Source: Citrobacter sp. MGH106 | GTDB lineage: Bacteria; Pseudomonadota; Gammaproteobacteria; Enterobacterales; Enterobacteriaceae | NCBI RefSeq assembly: GCF_001037495.1 | Contig: NZ_KQ089822.1 | Coordinates: 2,343,403-2,407,402, forward strand | Length of the DNA stretch: 64,000 bases | Reading direction: 5' to 3' | In this document: in pieces, positions 24,162 to 32,585 of the stretch | Layout: the number at the start of each line of letters is the position of its first letter | Position numbering within the stretch: position 1 is the stretch's first letter | Position numbers and translations under genes: made by a program | Notes under the pieces: model-generated | The model's input: the letters and a program-made list of their open reading frames with translations, nothing else | Told to the model about the DNA's origin: nothing | Databases searched by the model: none

Positions 24162-25685
24162 ATGCGCAGCATACTGCTTCCTCTAACACTCGCAGCGTGT
24201 CTTTTTGTTTTCGGCGTTTCTGTCCTGAATATTCAGCTCTGGTATTCATCAAGGGCCGATAGCCTTGCTGGCGCTAAATATGCAGAAAACAACATAAACA
24301 ATATACTCGATGAGGCTACTCTGGCGACCAAAACGGCTAAGGACATCGTCGTGAAGGGTTGCGATCTGGAAGAACAATATCAGCTCGGCACAGAAGCTGC
24401 TCTGAAGCCTCACCTGCGGACCATTCTTATCATCAAAAATGGGGCAGTATGGTGTTCATCGCTGCCGGGTAATCGCGTGTTATTGACCCATATTCCCGTT
24501 GTGCCTGAAACAAACTTACTGCTGGCACCCGCCAAAAACACCGTCAACGGCCTGCCGGTACTGCTATACCAGACACTTTTTGCAACGAGCCGTATTCTGG
24601 TCACCATCAGCGATCAGCATATCCGCGGAGCGCTGAATGTTCCGTTGAAGAGGGTTGCGTATTCACTACTCGTGGGAAATAACACCATCGGCCTGTCGGG
24701 AGATGTGGCAACAATAGACGCAAATACGCCACTAACCGGGCGAATTGACTCGGCTAAATATCATTACAGTATAATTTACAATCAACCGCCGCTGTTCAGC
24801 TTAGCCAGACTGGTCACTAAAGGTTCAGGCATACTGATATTCATCCTGCTGATATCCGGTATCGCGGCTTACGCACTGGAAAAATATTTGAACAAGAATG
24901 CGACGCCTGAAGAGACGTTACGCAAGGCAATCAGCAACGGAGAGATCGTACCTTTTTATCAACCGATCGTTAACGGCAAAACGTTGACGCTGCGCGGTGT
25001 TGAAGTATTAGCCAGATGGAAACACCCGAGAGCCGGATATATCTCCCCGGCGTCATTCATTCCAGTTGCCGAAAAATCCGGTCTGATAATTCCCCTGACT
25101 CAAAGTCTGATGACACAGGTCGTGACGCAGATGAATGTCATTGCCAGTAAGTTGCCCGAGGGATTTCATGTCGGGATTAACTTTAGTGCATCCCATATCA
25201 CCTCCCCCACATTTGTTGAGGAGTGTCTGAAATACAGGGACAGTTTCAGACGAAATGATTTACATCTGGTTATTGAAGTAACCGAACGTGAACCCTTACA
25301 TGTGGATGAACACCTCGTTCAGCGACTTAATGTCTTGCACGAAAATGGTTTCGTAATTGCCCTGGATGATTTCGGCACCGGCTATTCAGGACTTTCTTAT
25401 CTTCATGATCTGCATATTGATTATATTAAAATTGACCAGAGTTTCGTTGGTAGAGTAAATGCCGATCCGGATTCAACCCGCATTTTGGATTGTGTGCTGG
25501 ATCTGGCTCGTAAACTGTCGTTAAGCATTGTCGCCGAAGGGGTCGAAACGAAAGAGCAACTCGACTACCTGAACCAAAATAACATTACCTTCCTGCAGGG
25601 CTACTATTTCTACAAACCGGTAACCTTCACCGGACTGGTCAAAATTCTGCTGTCAAAAGCCAGAGCTAAGGTGATTGTCGAGTAA
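24162..25685 (+). CDS. CSS-motif EAL cyclic di-GMP phosphodiesterase
   Basis: The protein has 507 residues from ATG 24162, which has GAGGA seven bases upstream. It has the usual layout of CSS-motif phosphodiesterases: an N-terminal membrane helix (about 4-24), a periplasmic domain with the redox motif CSS at residues 98-100, a second helix near 230, and a C-terminal EAL domain. The catalytic set is complete: EVLAR (variant of EAL), INFSASH, IEVTERE, LDDFGTGYSG, IKIDQSF, AEGVET and LQGYYF. It should hydrolyse c-di-GMP, with activity tuned by periplasmic thiol-disulfide state as known for the family. It is divergent from the diguanylate cyclase, suggesting opposing control of the nearby adhesin. 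Confidence 0.92.
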   Translation: MRSILLPLTLAACLFVFGVSVLNIQLWYSSRADSLAGAKYAENNINNILDEATLATKTAKDIVVKGCDLEEQYQLGTEAALKPHLRTILIIKNGAVWCSSLPGNRVLLTHIPVVPETNLLLAPAKNTVNGLPVLLYQTLFATSRILVTISDQHIRGALNVPLKRVAYSLLVGNNTIGLSGDVATIDANTPLTGRIDSAKYHYSIIYNQPPLFSLARLVTKGSGILIFILLISGIAAYALEKYLNKNATPEETLRKAISNGEIVPFYQPIVNGKTLTLRGVEVLARWKHPRAGYISPASFIPVAEKSGLIIPLTQSLMTQVVTQMNVIASKLPEGFHVGINFSASHITSPTFVEECLKYRDSFRRNDLHLVIEVTEREPLHVDEHLVQRLNVLHENGFVIALDDFGTGYSGLSYLHDLHIDYIKIDQSFVGRVNADPDSTRILDCVLDLARKLSLSIVAEGVETKEQLDYLNQNNITFLQGYYFYKPVTFTGLVKILLSKARAKVIVE

Positions 25686-25783
25686 ACGTATAACCGATTA
25701 ACTGTAATTCTATGTCACTGATTCAACACAGGCATAGCAAACAGCATTATTCGAAAGGTTTAAATAAAAACAGGCGGAGAATG

Positions 25784-27391
25784 ATGAAAAAGATAGCAAT
25801 CGTTGGTGCGGGACCTACTGGTATTTATACGTTATTCGCGCTGCTTAAGCATCAAACACCGCTGTCAATTACCCTCTATGAACAAGCCAAAGAAGCCGGG
25901 GTTGGTATGCCCTACAGCGACGAAGAAAATTCAAGGATGATGCTGGCAAATATCGCCAGCATTGAAATTCCCCCCATTATCTCGCCCTATATCGACTGGT
26001 TACGCCAGCAAAGTGAAGCACATTTAGCGCGTTATGGCGTTGAACATGGCTCACTGCACGTCCGCCAGTTTCTGCCGCGCATTCTTCTTGGTGAATATTT
26101 CCGTGACCAGTTTTTACAACTTGTCAGCCTGGCGGAAAGACAGGGGTTTAATATCAAAGTGAATGAATCCTGCCTGGTAAACGACATCCAGGCAACAGCG
26201 GAGGGCATTGTTGTTTGCACTGAGCAGGCTGCACCTGAACTATTTGACCTCGCCGTCATAGCAACGGGGCACGTTTGGCCTGATGAGGAGGCGCTAACTC
26301 GCACCTTTTTTCCCAGCCCGTGGACCGGTCTGATGGATGCAGAAATCCCGGCATGCCAGATAGGGATAATGGGCACGTCTTTGAGCGCTCTTGATGCGGC
26401 AATGGCTGTCGTGGCGCAGCATGGCAGATTTGTGTCCGATAACGGGCAGCATATTCGCTTCGAAAAAGATGACAAAAGTCGGGATCTGCACATTGCACTC
26501 ATGTCCCGCTCTGGCATTTTACCGGAAGCCGATTTTTACTGCCCTATCCCCTATGAACCGCTGTGTTTTGTTACCGGGGAAGCACTGGAAAAACAGATAG
26601 CCGACGGCTCAGAAGGCCTGCTCGACCGGGTCTTTGCGCTGATAGTAAAAGAAATTGGACATACTGACCCTGTATGGAGCCAACAGATCGCTCTGTCATC
26701 GCTCAATGCGGACAGTTTTACGCAGGCCTGGTTTGCCGCACGCAAAAAACACGACCCTTTTCAGTGGGCCGAAACTAACCTTGAAGAAGTTGAGCGTAAT
26801 AAGCGTGACCGACGAACTGTCGCCTGGCGCTACACTATTCTTCGCTTGCATGAGGCCGTGCAGGAGATTGTTCCCTCACTCAATGAGAAGGACAGAAAAC
26901 GCTTCAACAACGGACTTGCGCGCGTCTTTATCGATAATTATGCCGCCATCCCCTCACAGTCAATTCGCAGATTACTGGCACTGCGTGAAGCCGGGATAGT
27001 GAGTATTCTCGCCCTCGGCCCGGATTACCAGTTGGAGCAGCAAGGTACAGCAACCGTAATCTCCGCTAACGATAAGGCGTATAAATTTGACGTGTTTATC
27101 GACGCCAGAGGACAAAAACCACTAAAAACAAAAGATCTGCCATTTCCGACGTTACGAAAACAGCTTCAGTCCACAGGCGAGGAATTACCAGATGTCGGTG
27201 AAGACTACACCTTGCAGGCACCGGATATTGTTCGTGGTCGTATTGCACTTGCCGCCATTCCCTGGCTGATGCACGATCAACCGTTCGTACAAGGTCTTAC
27301 TGCCTGCGCGGAAATAGGCGACTGTATTGCGAAAGCTATTGTGCAACCGGCAGTCCGTTTTCGTCGACGTTTGCCGTTCTATGAGACATGA
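25784..27391 (+). CDS. FAD/NAD(P)-binding oxidoreductase-like protein
   Basis: The product has 535 residues from the second of two adjacent ATGs (25784), with GGCGGAG just upstream. It begins with a dinucleotide-binding motif GAGPTGIY near residue 7, has an ATGHVW motif of the flavin monooxygenase type near 160, and a second Rossmann turn GIMGTSLSALDAA near 190. This matches the FAD-NAD(P)-binding family (NAD_binding_9) of unknown reaction. It is cytoplasmic by the absence of a signal. It starts about 100 bases after the EAL gene and is followed 100 bases later by the ModA-like gene on the same strand, which hints at a shared role with the molybdate-type transport genes, though this is not proven. 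Confidence 0.75.
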   Translation: MKKIAIVGAGPTGIYTLFALLKHQTPLSITLYEQAKEAGVGMPYSDEENSRMMLANIASIEIPPIISPYIDWLRQQSEAHLARYGVEHGSLHVRQFLPRILLGEYFRDQFLQLVSLAERQGFNIKVNESCLVNDIQATAEGIVVCTEQAAPELFDLAVIATGHVWPDEEALTRTFFPSPWTGLMDAEIPACQIGIMGTSLSALDAAMAVVAQHGRFVSDNGQHIRFEKDDKSRDLHIALMSRSGILPEADFYCPIPYEPLCFVTGEALEKQIADGSEGLLDRVFALIVKEIGHTDPVWSQQIALSSLNADSFTQAWFAARKKHDPFQWAETNLEEVERNKRDRRTVAWRYTILRLHEAVQEIVPSLNEKDRKRFNNGLARVFIDNYAAIPSQSIRRLLALREAGIVSILALGPDYQLEQQGTATVISANDKAYKFDVFIDARGQKPLKTKDLPFPTLRKQLQSTGEELPDVGEDYTLQAPDIVRGRIALAAIPWLMHDQPFVQGLTACAEIGDCIAKAIVQPAVRFRRRLPFYET

Positions 27392-27491
27392 CTAAAACAC
27401 ACTGCTATTACCATCAAAAGAAGCATTATCGCGAGGTGGTAAGCAGGTATAGTTGTCTCCACCATCTTCTTTATCACAGAGATCTGATCTT

Positions 27492-28232
27492 ATGTCCGCT
27501 TCTGTTCCCCTCTTTGCTGCTGGCAGTTTACGGCCGGCATTAACCCCGCTGATAAGCCATTTCACCCGCCTGAGCGGAATAGATTTCACTGTTGAATATG
27601 GCCCGGCAGGTTTATTGCGGGAGCGAATTGAGGCCGGTGAACCGTGCGCACTTTTTGCTTCGGCAAATCGAGCACATCCCCAACAGTTACTGTCCAGTCG
27701 TAAAGCCGTATCCGTACAGACGTTTAGCCGTAATCAACTGAGTCTTACCACCGCTCGTCCCGGCGAATGGCTGGATTTGCTGCGTGACCCCACCCTGCGT
27801 ATCGGTACATCAACCCCCGGATGCGATCCCTGTGGCGATTATACCTGGGCCTTTTTCGAGAAGCTGGATTTGCTTGAAGCGGGTCTTGGGCAACAACTGC
27901 GCGAACGCGCCACTGCGCTGGTTGGAGGTCGCGACAGTCTCAACGTGCCAAAAGGCGAACTGGCCAGCGCATGGGTTATTCGTCAGGGACTTGCCGATCT
28001 GTTCATTGGTTACGCGCACTATGCGAAAACGCTGTGTGGGCAGCCCGATGTCCGTTGTGTTGCAATCCCGCCAGAACACAACGTTCAGTGCGAATATCAG
28101 CTTGCCATTCTCGACGCGTCTAAGGAGGTCATGGCGTTGGTTGAATTTATTCTCACCAGCGGCGGTCAGGAATTTTTAACCGCCGCCGGATTTTTACCCC
28201 TTAGCGATGGATCGCAAACAGGGGCGCAATAA
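27492..28232 (+). CDS. ModA-like oxyanion-binding protein without signal peptide
   Basis: The 246-residue protein has the fold signatures of molybdate/tungstate-binding ModA (LFAAGSLRPALTPLISHF at the very N-terminus, ALFASANRAHPQQL, LRIGTSTPGCDPCGDY and a C-terminal GGQEFLTAAGFLPL). It starts at ATG 27492 with no signal peptide; the frame extends 13 polar codons upstream and these do not make a signal either. It may therefore act in the cytoplasm as a sensor or storage protein rather than as a transport receptor. Its last 32 bases overlap the 3' end of the convergent ABC ATPase gene. The three cysteines in or near the ligand region (GCDPC, CVAIP) are unusual. Confidence 0.7.
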   Translation: MSASVPLFAAGSLRPALTPLISHFTRLSGIDFTVEYGPAGLLRERIEAGEPCALFASANRAHPQQLLSSRKAVSVQTFSRNQLSLTTARPGEWLDLLRDPTLRIGTSTPGCDPCGDYTWAFFEKLDLLEAGLGQQLRERATALVGGRDSLNVPKGELASAWVIRQGLADLFIGYAHYAKTLCGQPDVRCVAIPPEHNVQCEYQLAILDASKEVMALVEFILTSGGQEFLTAAGFLPLSDGSQTGAQ

Positions 28233-28953
28233 ACGGCGTCGGATGATTTTCCAGGCTGAATTTTCGCAGCGGCAATCCATAAGCCCTGTACAGATTATCT
28301 TCCGTCACAACGCTGTCTGTAGGACCGGCAAGCCATTTCCCCTGCGGTAACAGCAACAGCGTATGGGTTGCTATTTGCAGTGCATGCAGCGGATCGTGAG
28401 TGGAAAAGAGAATACTGCATCCTTGTCGATGGGCCAGATCGCTGATGAGTTGCAACACTACCTGCTGATTGGCTAAATCCAGTGCAGAACAGGGTTCATC
28501 AAGCAACAACGTCTGGCAATCGGTTACCAGTGCCCTGGCGATCATCACCAGCTGTTGCTGCCCACCGGAGAGCGAGCTAAACGAACACGCAGCAAGATGC
28601 GCAATGTTTAACTGTTCCAGCGCCTCAGCCGCCCGTTGCTTGTCCTGATGACGGGGTTGGGCAAACAGCTTCACATGTTGTGCTCGCCCCATAAGCACGA
28701 CATCACTCACCGTATAGGGAAATGGTAGATGGGAATGCTGAGCGACAATCCCGATTCCACCTTCACTTTCTATACTTCCACCAAGCGCAGGCAACGTACC
28801 GGTTAACGTGTCCAGCAGAGTGCTTTTCCCCAACCCATTACGCCCCAGTACGGCCCATATATCACCTTTCTCACAACGAAATGTGAGTGGCTCAAATAAC
28901 GGCGTTTGGTAACCATATGCCAGTTGATCAACATACAGAGCCGCAGATTTCAT
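28201..28953 (-). CDS. MolC-like ABC transporter ATPase
   Basis: This 250-residue ATPase belongs to the family that works with FecCD/BtuC-type permeases. It has a Walker A motif GRNGLGKST near residue 38, signature LSGGQQQL, Walker B LLLDEP and the His-switch FSTHDP. Together with the next two genes it forms an importer with the same makeup and near-identical subunit sizes as Haemophilus influenzae MolBCA (molybdate/tungstate). Its start overlaps the end of the permease gene by four bases (ATGA), as in a tight operon. The oxyanion assignment rests on the ModE site upstream and the neighbouring ModA-like gene; iron chelate or cobalamin would be the alternatives. Confidence 0.85.
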   Translation of the reverse strand: MKSAALYVDQLAYGYQTPLFEPLTFRCEKGDIWAVLGRNGLGKSTLLDTLTGTLPALGGSIESEGGIGIVAQHSHLPFPYTVSDVVLMGRAQHVKLFAQPRHQDKQRAAEALEQLNIAHLAACSFSSLSGGQQQLVMIARALVTDCQTLLLDEPCSALDLANQQVVLQLISDLAHRQGCSILFSTHDPLHALQIATHTLLLLPQGKWLAGPTDSVVTEDNLYRAYGLPLRKFSLENHPTPFIAPLFAIHR

Positions 28954-29954
28954 CGTTTTCCCCGACGACTGGACTGAATTAACAAAAAGGCAAATAGCGG
29001 CGCACCGAGCAATGCGGTTATGATCCCCAGAGGTATTTCCGCCGACATCAAGGTACGCGCAATATCATCTACCACAATCATAAAACCGCCCCCCACCCAG
29101 AAGGCACAGGGAAGTAATCGACGATGATCGACACCCACCAGCAGTCGCGCCAGATGCGGAATAACCAGCCCAACCCAGGCAATGCTGCCGCTGACAGATA
29201 CCTGCGCCGCGACTAAAAACGCGCAGCAGACCAGCACACTGCGTCGCAGAGGAATCACCGCCACGCCGAGCGCTTTAGCGTCTTTATCATTGAGTGATAA
29301 CAGGTTTATCCGCCAGCGCAACTGGTACAAAATTGTCGCCGCGATACTGACCGGAACGGTCAGCATCAGCACTTTATGCCAGTTGGCCGTCGCAAAACTA
29401 CCCAGTAGCCAGAACACAATATTAGGCAATGTTTCTTCGGTATCGGCCTGATATTGAATCAGACTCACCAGTGCCGCAAAAAAACCACTCAAAATGATAC
29501 CTGACAGGATCAGAACAAGCGTATTCTCCAGTCCCTGGAGCGCGGCAATGGCGTACACCAGGATTAAGGCTGCCAGACCGAAGAAGAACGTTGAACCCAT
29601 CATCAGCCACGGATCCAGCCCGAGCAGAATAGCCAGCGTGCCGCCAAAAGCTGAACCGGAAGTTACCCCAATAATATGTGGGTCAACCAACGGGTTATGA
29701 AACACCCCTTGCAAGGTGGCGCCACACAGCCCAAGGGCTCCCCCCGCTAACAATGCCATCAGAATACGCGGAAGTCTGACAGTCCAGATGACCTGATTTG
29801 CAATGCCCTGAGTGTCGGAATAATGGCTAAGCTGATAAAACACATCGCCCAATGACAATGGATAATGTCCAAGACACAGCGAGCCCACTCCCAGCAACAG
29901 CACAGCCGTTATGAGGATCGGTTGCCAGGATAAAATGCGCTTACTTACCAGCAT
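28950..29954 (-). CDS. MolB-like FecCD-family ABC permease
   Basis: The permease has 334 residues with about ten hydrophobic helices. Family blocks include RLPRILMALLAGGALGLCGATLQG, NPLVDPHIIGVTSGSAFGGTL and AWVGLVIPHLARLLVG, which in this family contact the ATPase and line the pathway. It overlaps the binding-protein gene by 14 bases and the ATPase gene by four, so all three are co-translated. The FecCD fold serves iron-siderophore, haem, cobalamin and, in the MolB branch, molybdate and tungstate uptake. Confidence 0.85.
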   Translation of the reverse strand: MLVSKRILSWQPILITAVLLLGVGSLCLGHYPLSLGDVFYQLSHYSDTQGIANQVIWTVRLPRILMALLAGGALGLCGATLQGVFHNPLVDPHIIGVTSGSAFGGTLAILLGLDPWLMMGSTFFFGLAALILVYAIAALQGLENTLVLILSGIILSGFFAALVSLIQYQADTEETLPNIVFWLLGSFATANWHKVLMLTVPVSIAATILYQLRWRINLLSLNDKDAKALGVAVIPLRRSVLVCCAFLVAAQVSVSGSIAWVGLVIPHLARLLVGVDHRRLLPCAFWVGGGFMIVVDDIARTLMSAEIPLGIITALLGAPLFAFLLIQSSRRGKR

Positions 29955-30996
29955 CAGGCTGCCAGTTCACACGATAAAAACGTTGGTAGTACTCCTGCGC
30001 CTGCGCATCAACATTCACGTTTTTATAGGCATCCGGGTAGAGTTTTTTTGCCATCCATAACTCACCAATCGCCAGTGCTTCCGGCATCGGATATCCCCAG
30101 GCTTTAGCGTATTCAGGCATCAGCCAGACACGATGGTTTTTCACCGCATCAATTCCCTGCCAGTTGGGATCGTTTTGGATCTCAGCCACCACCTGCGGAT
30201 AGCGATCCTGAACAAAAATAACCTGCGGGTTCCACTGTAATACCTGCTCAAGCGAAACCTGCCGCGCCCCTTTAACACTCGCAGCCGCAACGTTTAGCCC
30301 GCCAGCGTGCTGCATCATCAGCCCGGTGTACTTTCCGGAACCATAGGTCATGAGATCGGGGTTAGCCATATAGATACGGACTTTTTGCGCTTCAGGAATA
30401 TTAGCGACCGGTGCATTAAATTTTTCCCTCGCCGCAAAAACGTAGTTAATCAGCGATTCAGCCTGGGATTTGCGCCCAACCACATCGGCAATCAGCCGAA
30501 TGCCCTGCTTTAACCCTTCGTTATAGACCTGTTCCTCGTCGGCCATTGTCGGGTTCATTTTGTTCTGCTGCCCGTCAATATCCTGGCGTAACGAGATAGC
30601 CACCACCGGAATACCGGCATTCTGGATCTGCTGGATCATCTCCGCTGGCGCATAGTTGGCAACGAACACCACCTGCGGATGAATCGCCAGCAAACTTTCA
30701 ATATTCACGCTGGTGAGATCGCCAGGCGTTGGCAATGAGGTAATCGTTGGCATAAAGCGGGCAAACTCAGGGCCAAGCTGTTTTTTCCAGCTCGACATGA
30801 CACCAACAATTGACTGTTGAGCATCCAACTGAACCAGAATATTCAGCGTCTGGTGTTGCAGCACAACCACCTTATCGACGTGGTCTGGTAACGTGACCTG
30901 ACGGCCTAGCTGATCGGTGACACTGCGGTCTGCCTGCGCGGAAAACGCAAACAACAGGCTGGCACAAACCAGCACAAAAGAACGAAGAGTTAACAT
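29941..30996 (-). CDS. MolA-like periplasmic binding protein
   Basis: This class III periplasmic binding protein has 351 residues from ATG 30996; another in-frame ATG lies three codons upstream at 31005. A Sec signal peptide ends at SAQA-DRS. The body begins VTDQLGRQVTLPDHVDKVVVL, typical of FecB/BtuF-like receptors, with a TSVNIESLLAIHPQVVFV block and a C-terminal lobe with KNHRVWLMPEY. It is the first gene of the three-gene importer operon. A near-consensus ModE box sits 16-48 bases upstream of the start, so the likely ligand is molybdate or tungstate. Confidence 0.82.
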   Translation of the reverse strand: MLTLRSFVLVCASLLFAFSAQADRSVTDQLGRQVTLPDHVDKVVVLQHQTLNILVQLDAQQSIVGVMSSWKKQLGPEFARFMPTITSLPTPGDLTSVNIESLLAIHPQVVFVANYAPAEMIQQIQNAGIPVVAISLRQDIDGQQNKMNPTMADEEQVYNEGLKQGIRLIADVVGRKSQAESLINYVFAAREKFNAPVANIPEAQKVRIYMANPDLMTYGSGKYTGLMMQHAGGLNVAAASVKGARQVSLEQVLQWNPQVIFVQDRYPQVVAEIQNDPNWQGIDAVKNHRVWLMPEYAKAWGYPMPEALAIGELWMAKKLYPDAYKNVNVDAQAQEYYQRFYRVNWQPDAGK

Positions 30997-31020
30997 AGAT
31001 ACCATCTGGAAAGGGAAAAA

Positions 31021-31044
31021 CGATATGCATTAAATTATATAACG
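31021..31044 (-). promoter_or_regulatory. ModE-binding site
   Basis: Read on the minus strand the 24 bases begin CGTTATAT and end CATATCG, with a T-rich centre. Compared with the E. coli modA operator, the first eight bases are identical and the second half keeps T-x-CATA-x-CG. A TATAAT hexamer lies inside the site, so molybdate-bound ModE would cover the -10 region and repress the operon when molybdate is plentiful. Confidence 0.7.
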
Positions 31045-31154
31045 ATGTGACTGGCAACCCATTATCTATAAATCGAGCCATTCAAAAGATGAAGATCAAT
31101 TTATGACGTGAAACAGGCAGGATCGTGTTACGTCACGCTGGACTTTACGGCGAT

Positions 31155-31188
31155 AAAAGAAAAGCCGACGGCAATCACTACCGTCGGC
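31155..31188 (-). terminator. Intrinsic terminator of the aminotransferase gene
   Basis: On the minus strand GCCGACGG and CCGTCGGC (8 bp, nine-base loop) are followed by TTTTCTTTT. It lies 26 bases after the aminotransferase stop. Confidence 0.85.
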
Positions 31189-31213
31189 CTGCGTGCGTAC
31201 TGCGCGTCAGATA

Positions 31214-32479
31214 TTACGATTTAATGACCATTTTGATGATATCTAACGCTTTGGCGAACTGATCTTGCGGAATAGTCAGCGGATAGAGGAAGCGGATCAC
31301 GTTGCCGTATTGACCGCAGGTTAACAGCAGTAACCCCTGCTCAAGCGCTTTCTTCTGCACGCGTTGCGCGACGGCAGCGCTTGGCTCCTTCGTTGTTGCA
31401 TCACAAAATTCAGCAGCAATCATTGAGCCTAATCCGCGTACTTCGGCCAACTCCGGACACCCTGCACGAGCATCGTTCAGGGCCGCACGCAGTTGCTCAC
31501 CAAGTGCTTCTGCACGCTGGCACAGTTGTTCATCATGAATAATATCAAGCACCGCGTGGGCCGCTGCCACAGCCAACGGGTTTCCGGCATAAGTGCCGCC
31601 CAAACCACCCGGCGCTGGTGCGTCCATAATCTCGGCCTTACCGACCACACCTGACAGCGGCATACCACCAGCAAGACTTTTCGCCATGGTCATCAGGTCA
31701 GCTTTATGATCGTAGTGATCCATAGCGAACAACTCACCCGTACGGGCAAAACCACTTTGCACCTCATCGGCAATCATCACAATGCCGTGCTCATCACAGA
31801 TGCGACGGATAGACGCGACAAATTCAGGCGGAGCTACAACAAATCCCCCTTCGCCCTGCACGGGTTCGAAAATAATCGCCGCCACCTGGCTGGGGTCAAT
31901 GTCAGCTTTAAACAGCCGCTCAATTGCTTTAACCGAATCTGCGGTGGAAATACCCTGTAGTTCAGAAGGATAAGGCGCATGGTAAACAGATCCAGGGAAC
32001 GGACCGAATCCTTTTTTATACGGCGCGACCTTACCGGTAAGTGCCATGGTCATGTATGTGCGTCCGTGAAAACCGCCGCCAAAGGCGATAACACCCGGCC
32101 GACCTGTGTGTGCGCGGGCAATTTTAACCGCGTTTTCTACCGCCTCTGCTCCGGTAGTAAAGAATGTGGTTTTACGCGGCCCATCAACAGGCGCAACTGC
32201 ATTGATTTTCTCAGCCAGAGAAACATAGCTCTCGTACGGGACTATCTGGTATGCCGTGTGAGTAAAAGCCTGAAGCTGAGCCTCGACTGCCTGCACCATA
32301 CGAGGATGACGGTGTCCGGTATTCAGCACGGCAATTCCGGCAGCGAAATCAATATATTGATTGCCTTCGATATCGGTAATTGTGCTGTTTTCCGCTGACT
32401 GAGCGAAAAAATCACACATCACACCTACGCCACGCGGGGTGGCATCCAAACGACGTTGTTGCAGGTTTTTATTGTTCAT
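31214..32479 (-). CDS. puuE: 4-aminobutyrate aminotransferase (PuuE/GabT type)
   Basis: This PLP enzyme transfers the amino group of GABA to 2-oxoglutarate, making succinate semialdehyde and glutamate. The 421-residue protein is closely similar throughout to E. coli PuuE, also 421 residues (RRLDATPRGVGVMCDFFAQS, NTGHRHPRMV, GFHGRTYMTMALTGKVAPYK). The PLP lysine is in MTMAKSLAGGMP and the cofactor-phosphate loop in TTGAEAVENAVK. It is divergent from the MocR regulator and close to spermidine dehydrogenase and aminobutyraldehyde dehydrogenase genes, so here it should finish the conversion of the aminobutyl part of spermidine to succinate semialdehyde. The symbol indicates family; the genome may have its own puuE and gabT elsewhere. 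Confidence 0.9.
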   Translation of the reverse strand: MNNKNLQQRRLDATPRGVGVMCDFFAQSAENSTITDIEGNQYIDFAAGIAVLNTGHRHPRMVQAVEAQLQAFTHTAYQIVPYESYVSLAEKINAVAPVDGPRKTTFFTTGAEAVENAVKIARAHTGRPGVIAFGGGFHGRTYMTMALTGKVAPYKKGFGPFPGSVYHAPYPSELQGISTADSVKAIERLFKADIDPSQVAAIIFEPVQGEGGFVVAPPEFVASIRRICDEHGIVMIADEVQSGFARTGELFAMDHYDHKADLMTMAKSLAGGMPLSGVVGKAEIMDAPAPGGLGGTYAGNPLAVAAAHAVLDIIHDEQLCQRAEALGEQLRAALNDARAGCPELAEVRGLGSMIAAEFCDATTKEPSAAVAQRVQKKALEQGLLLLTCGQYGNVIRFLYPLTIPQDQFAKALDIIKMVIKS

Positions 32480-32585
32480 TATCTACACCTTGTCCATAAA
32501 CATATCCGGGTTGAATTACCCTTTAAATTTAGACGCCATCTGGTACTTTAATCGAGAGCCAAATCGTTTTATTTTAAGGATCCAA

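Noticed and set aside
28201..30996. Iron-siderophore importer, the default label for FecCD-type systems
   Set aside because: The ModE-type site and ModA-like neighbour favour molybdate or tungstate; no Fur box or siderophore receptor gene is seen nearby. Kept as an alternative only.
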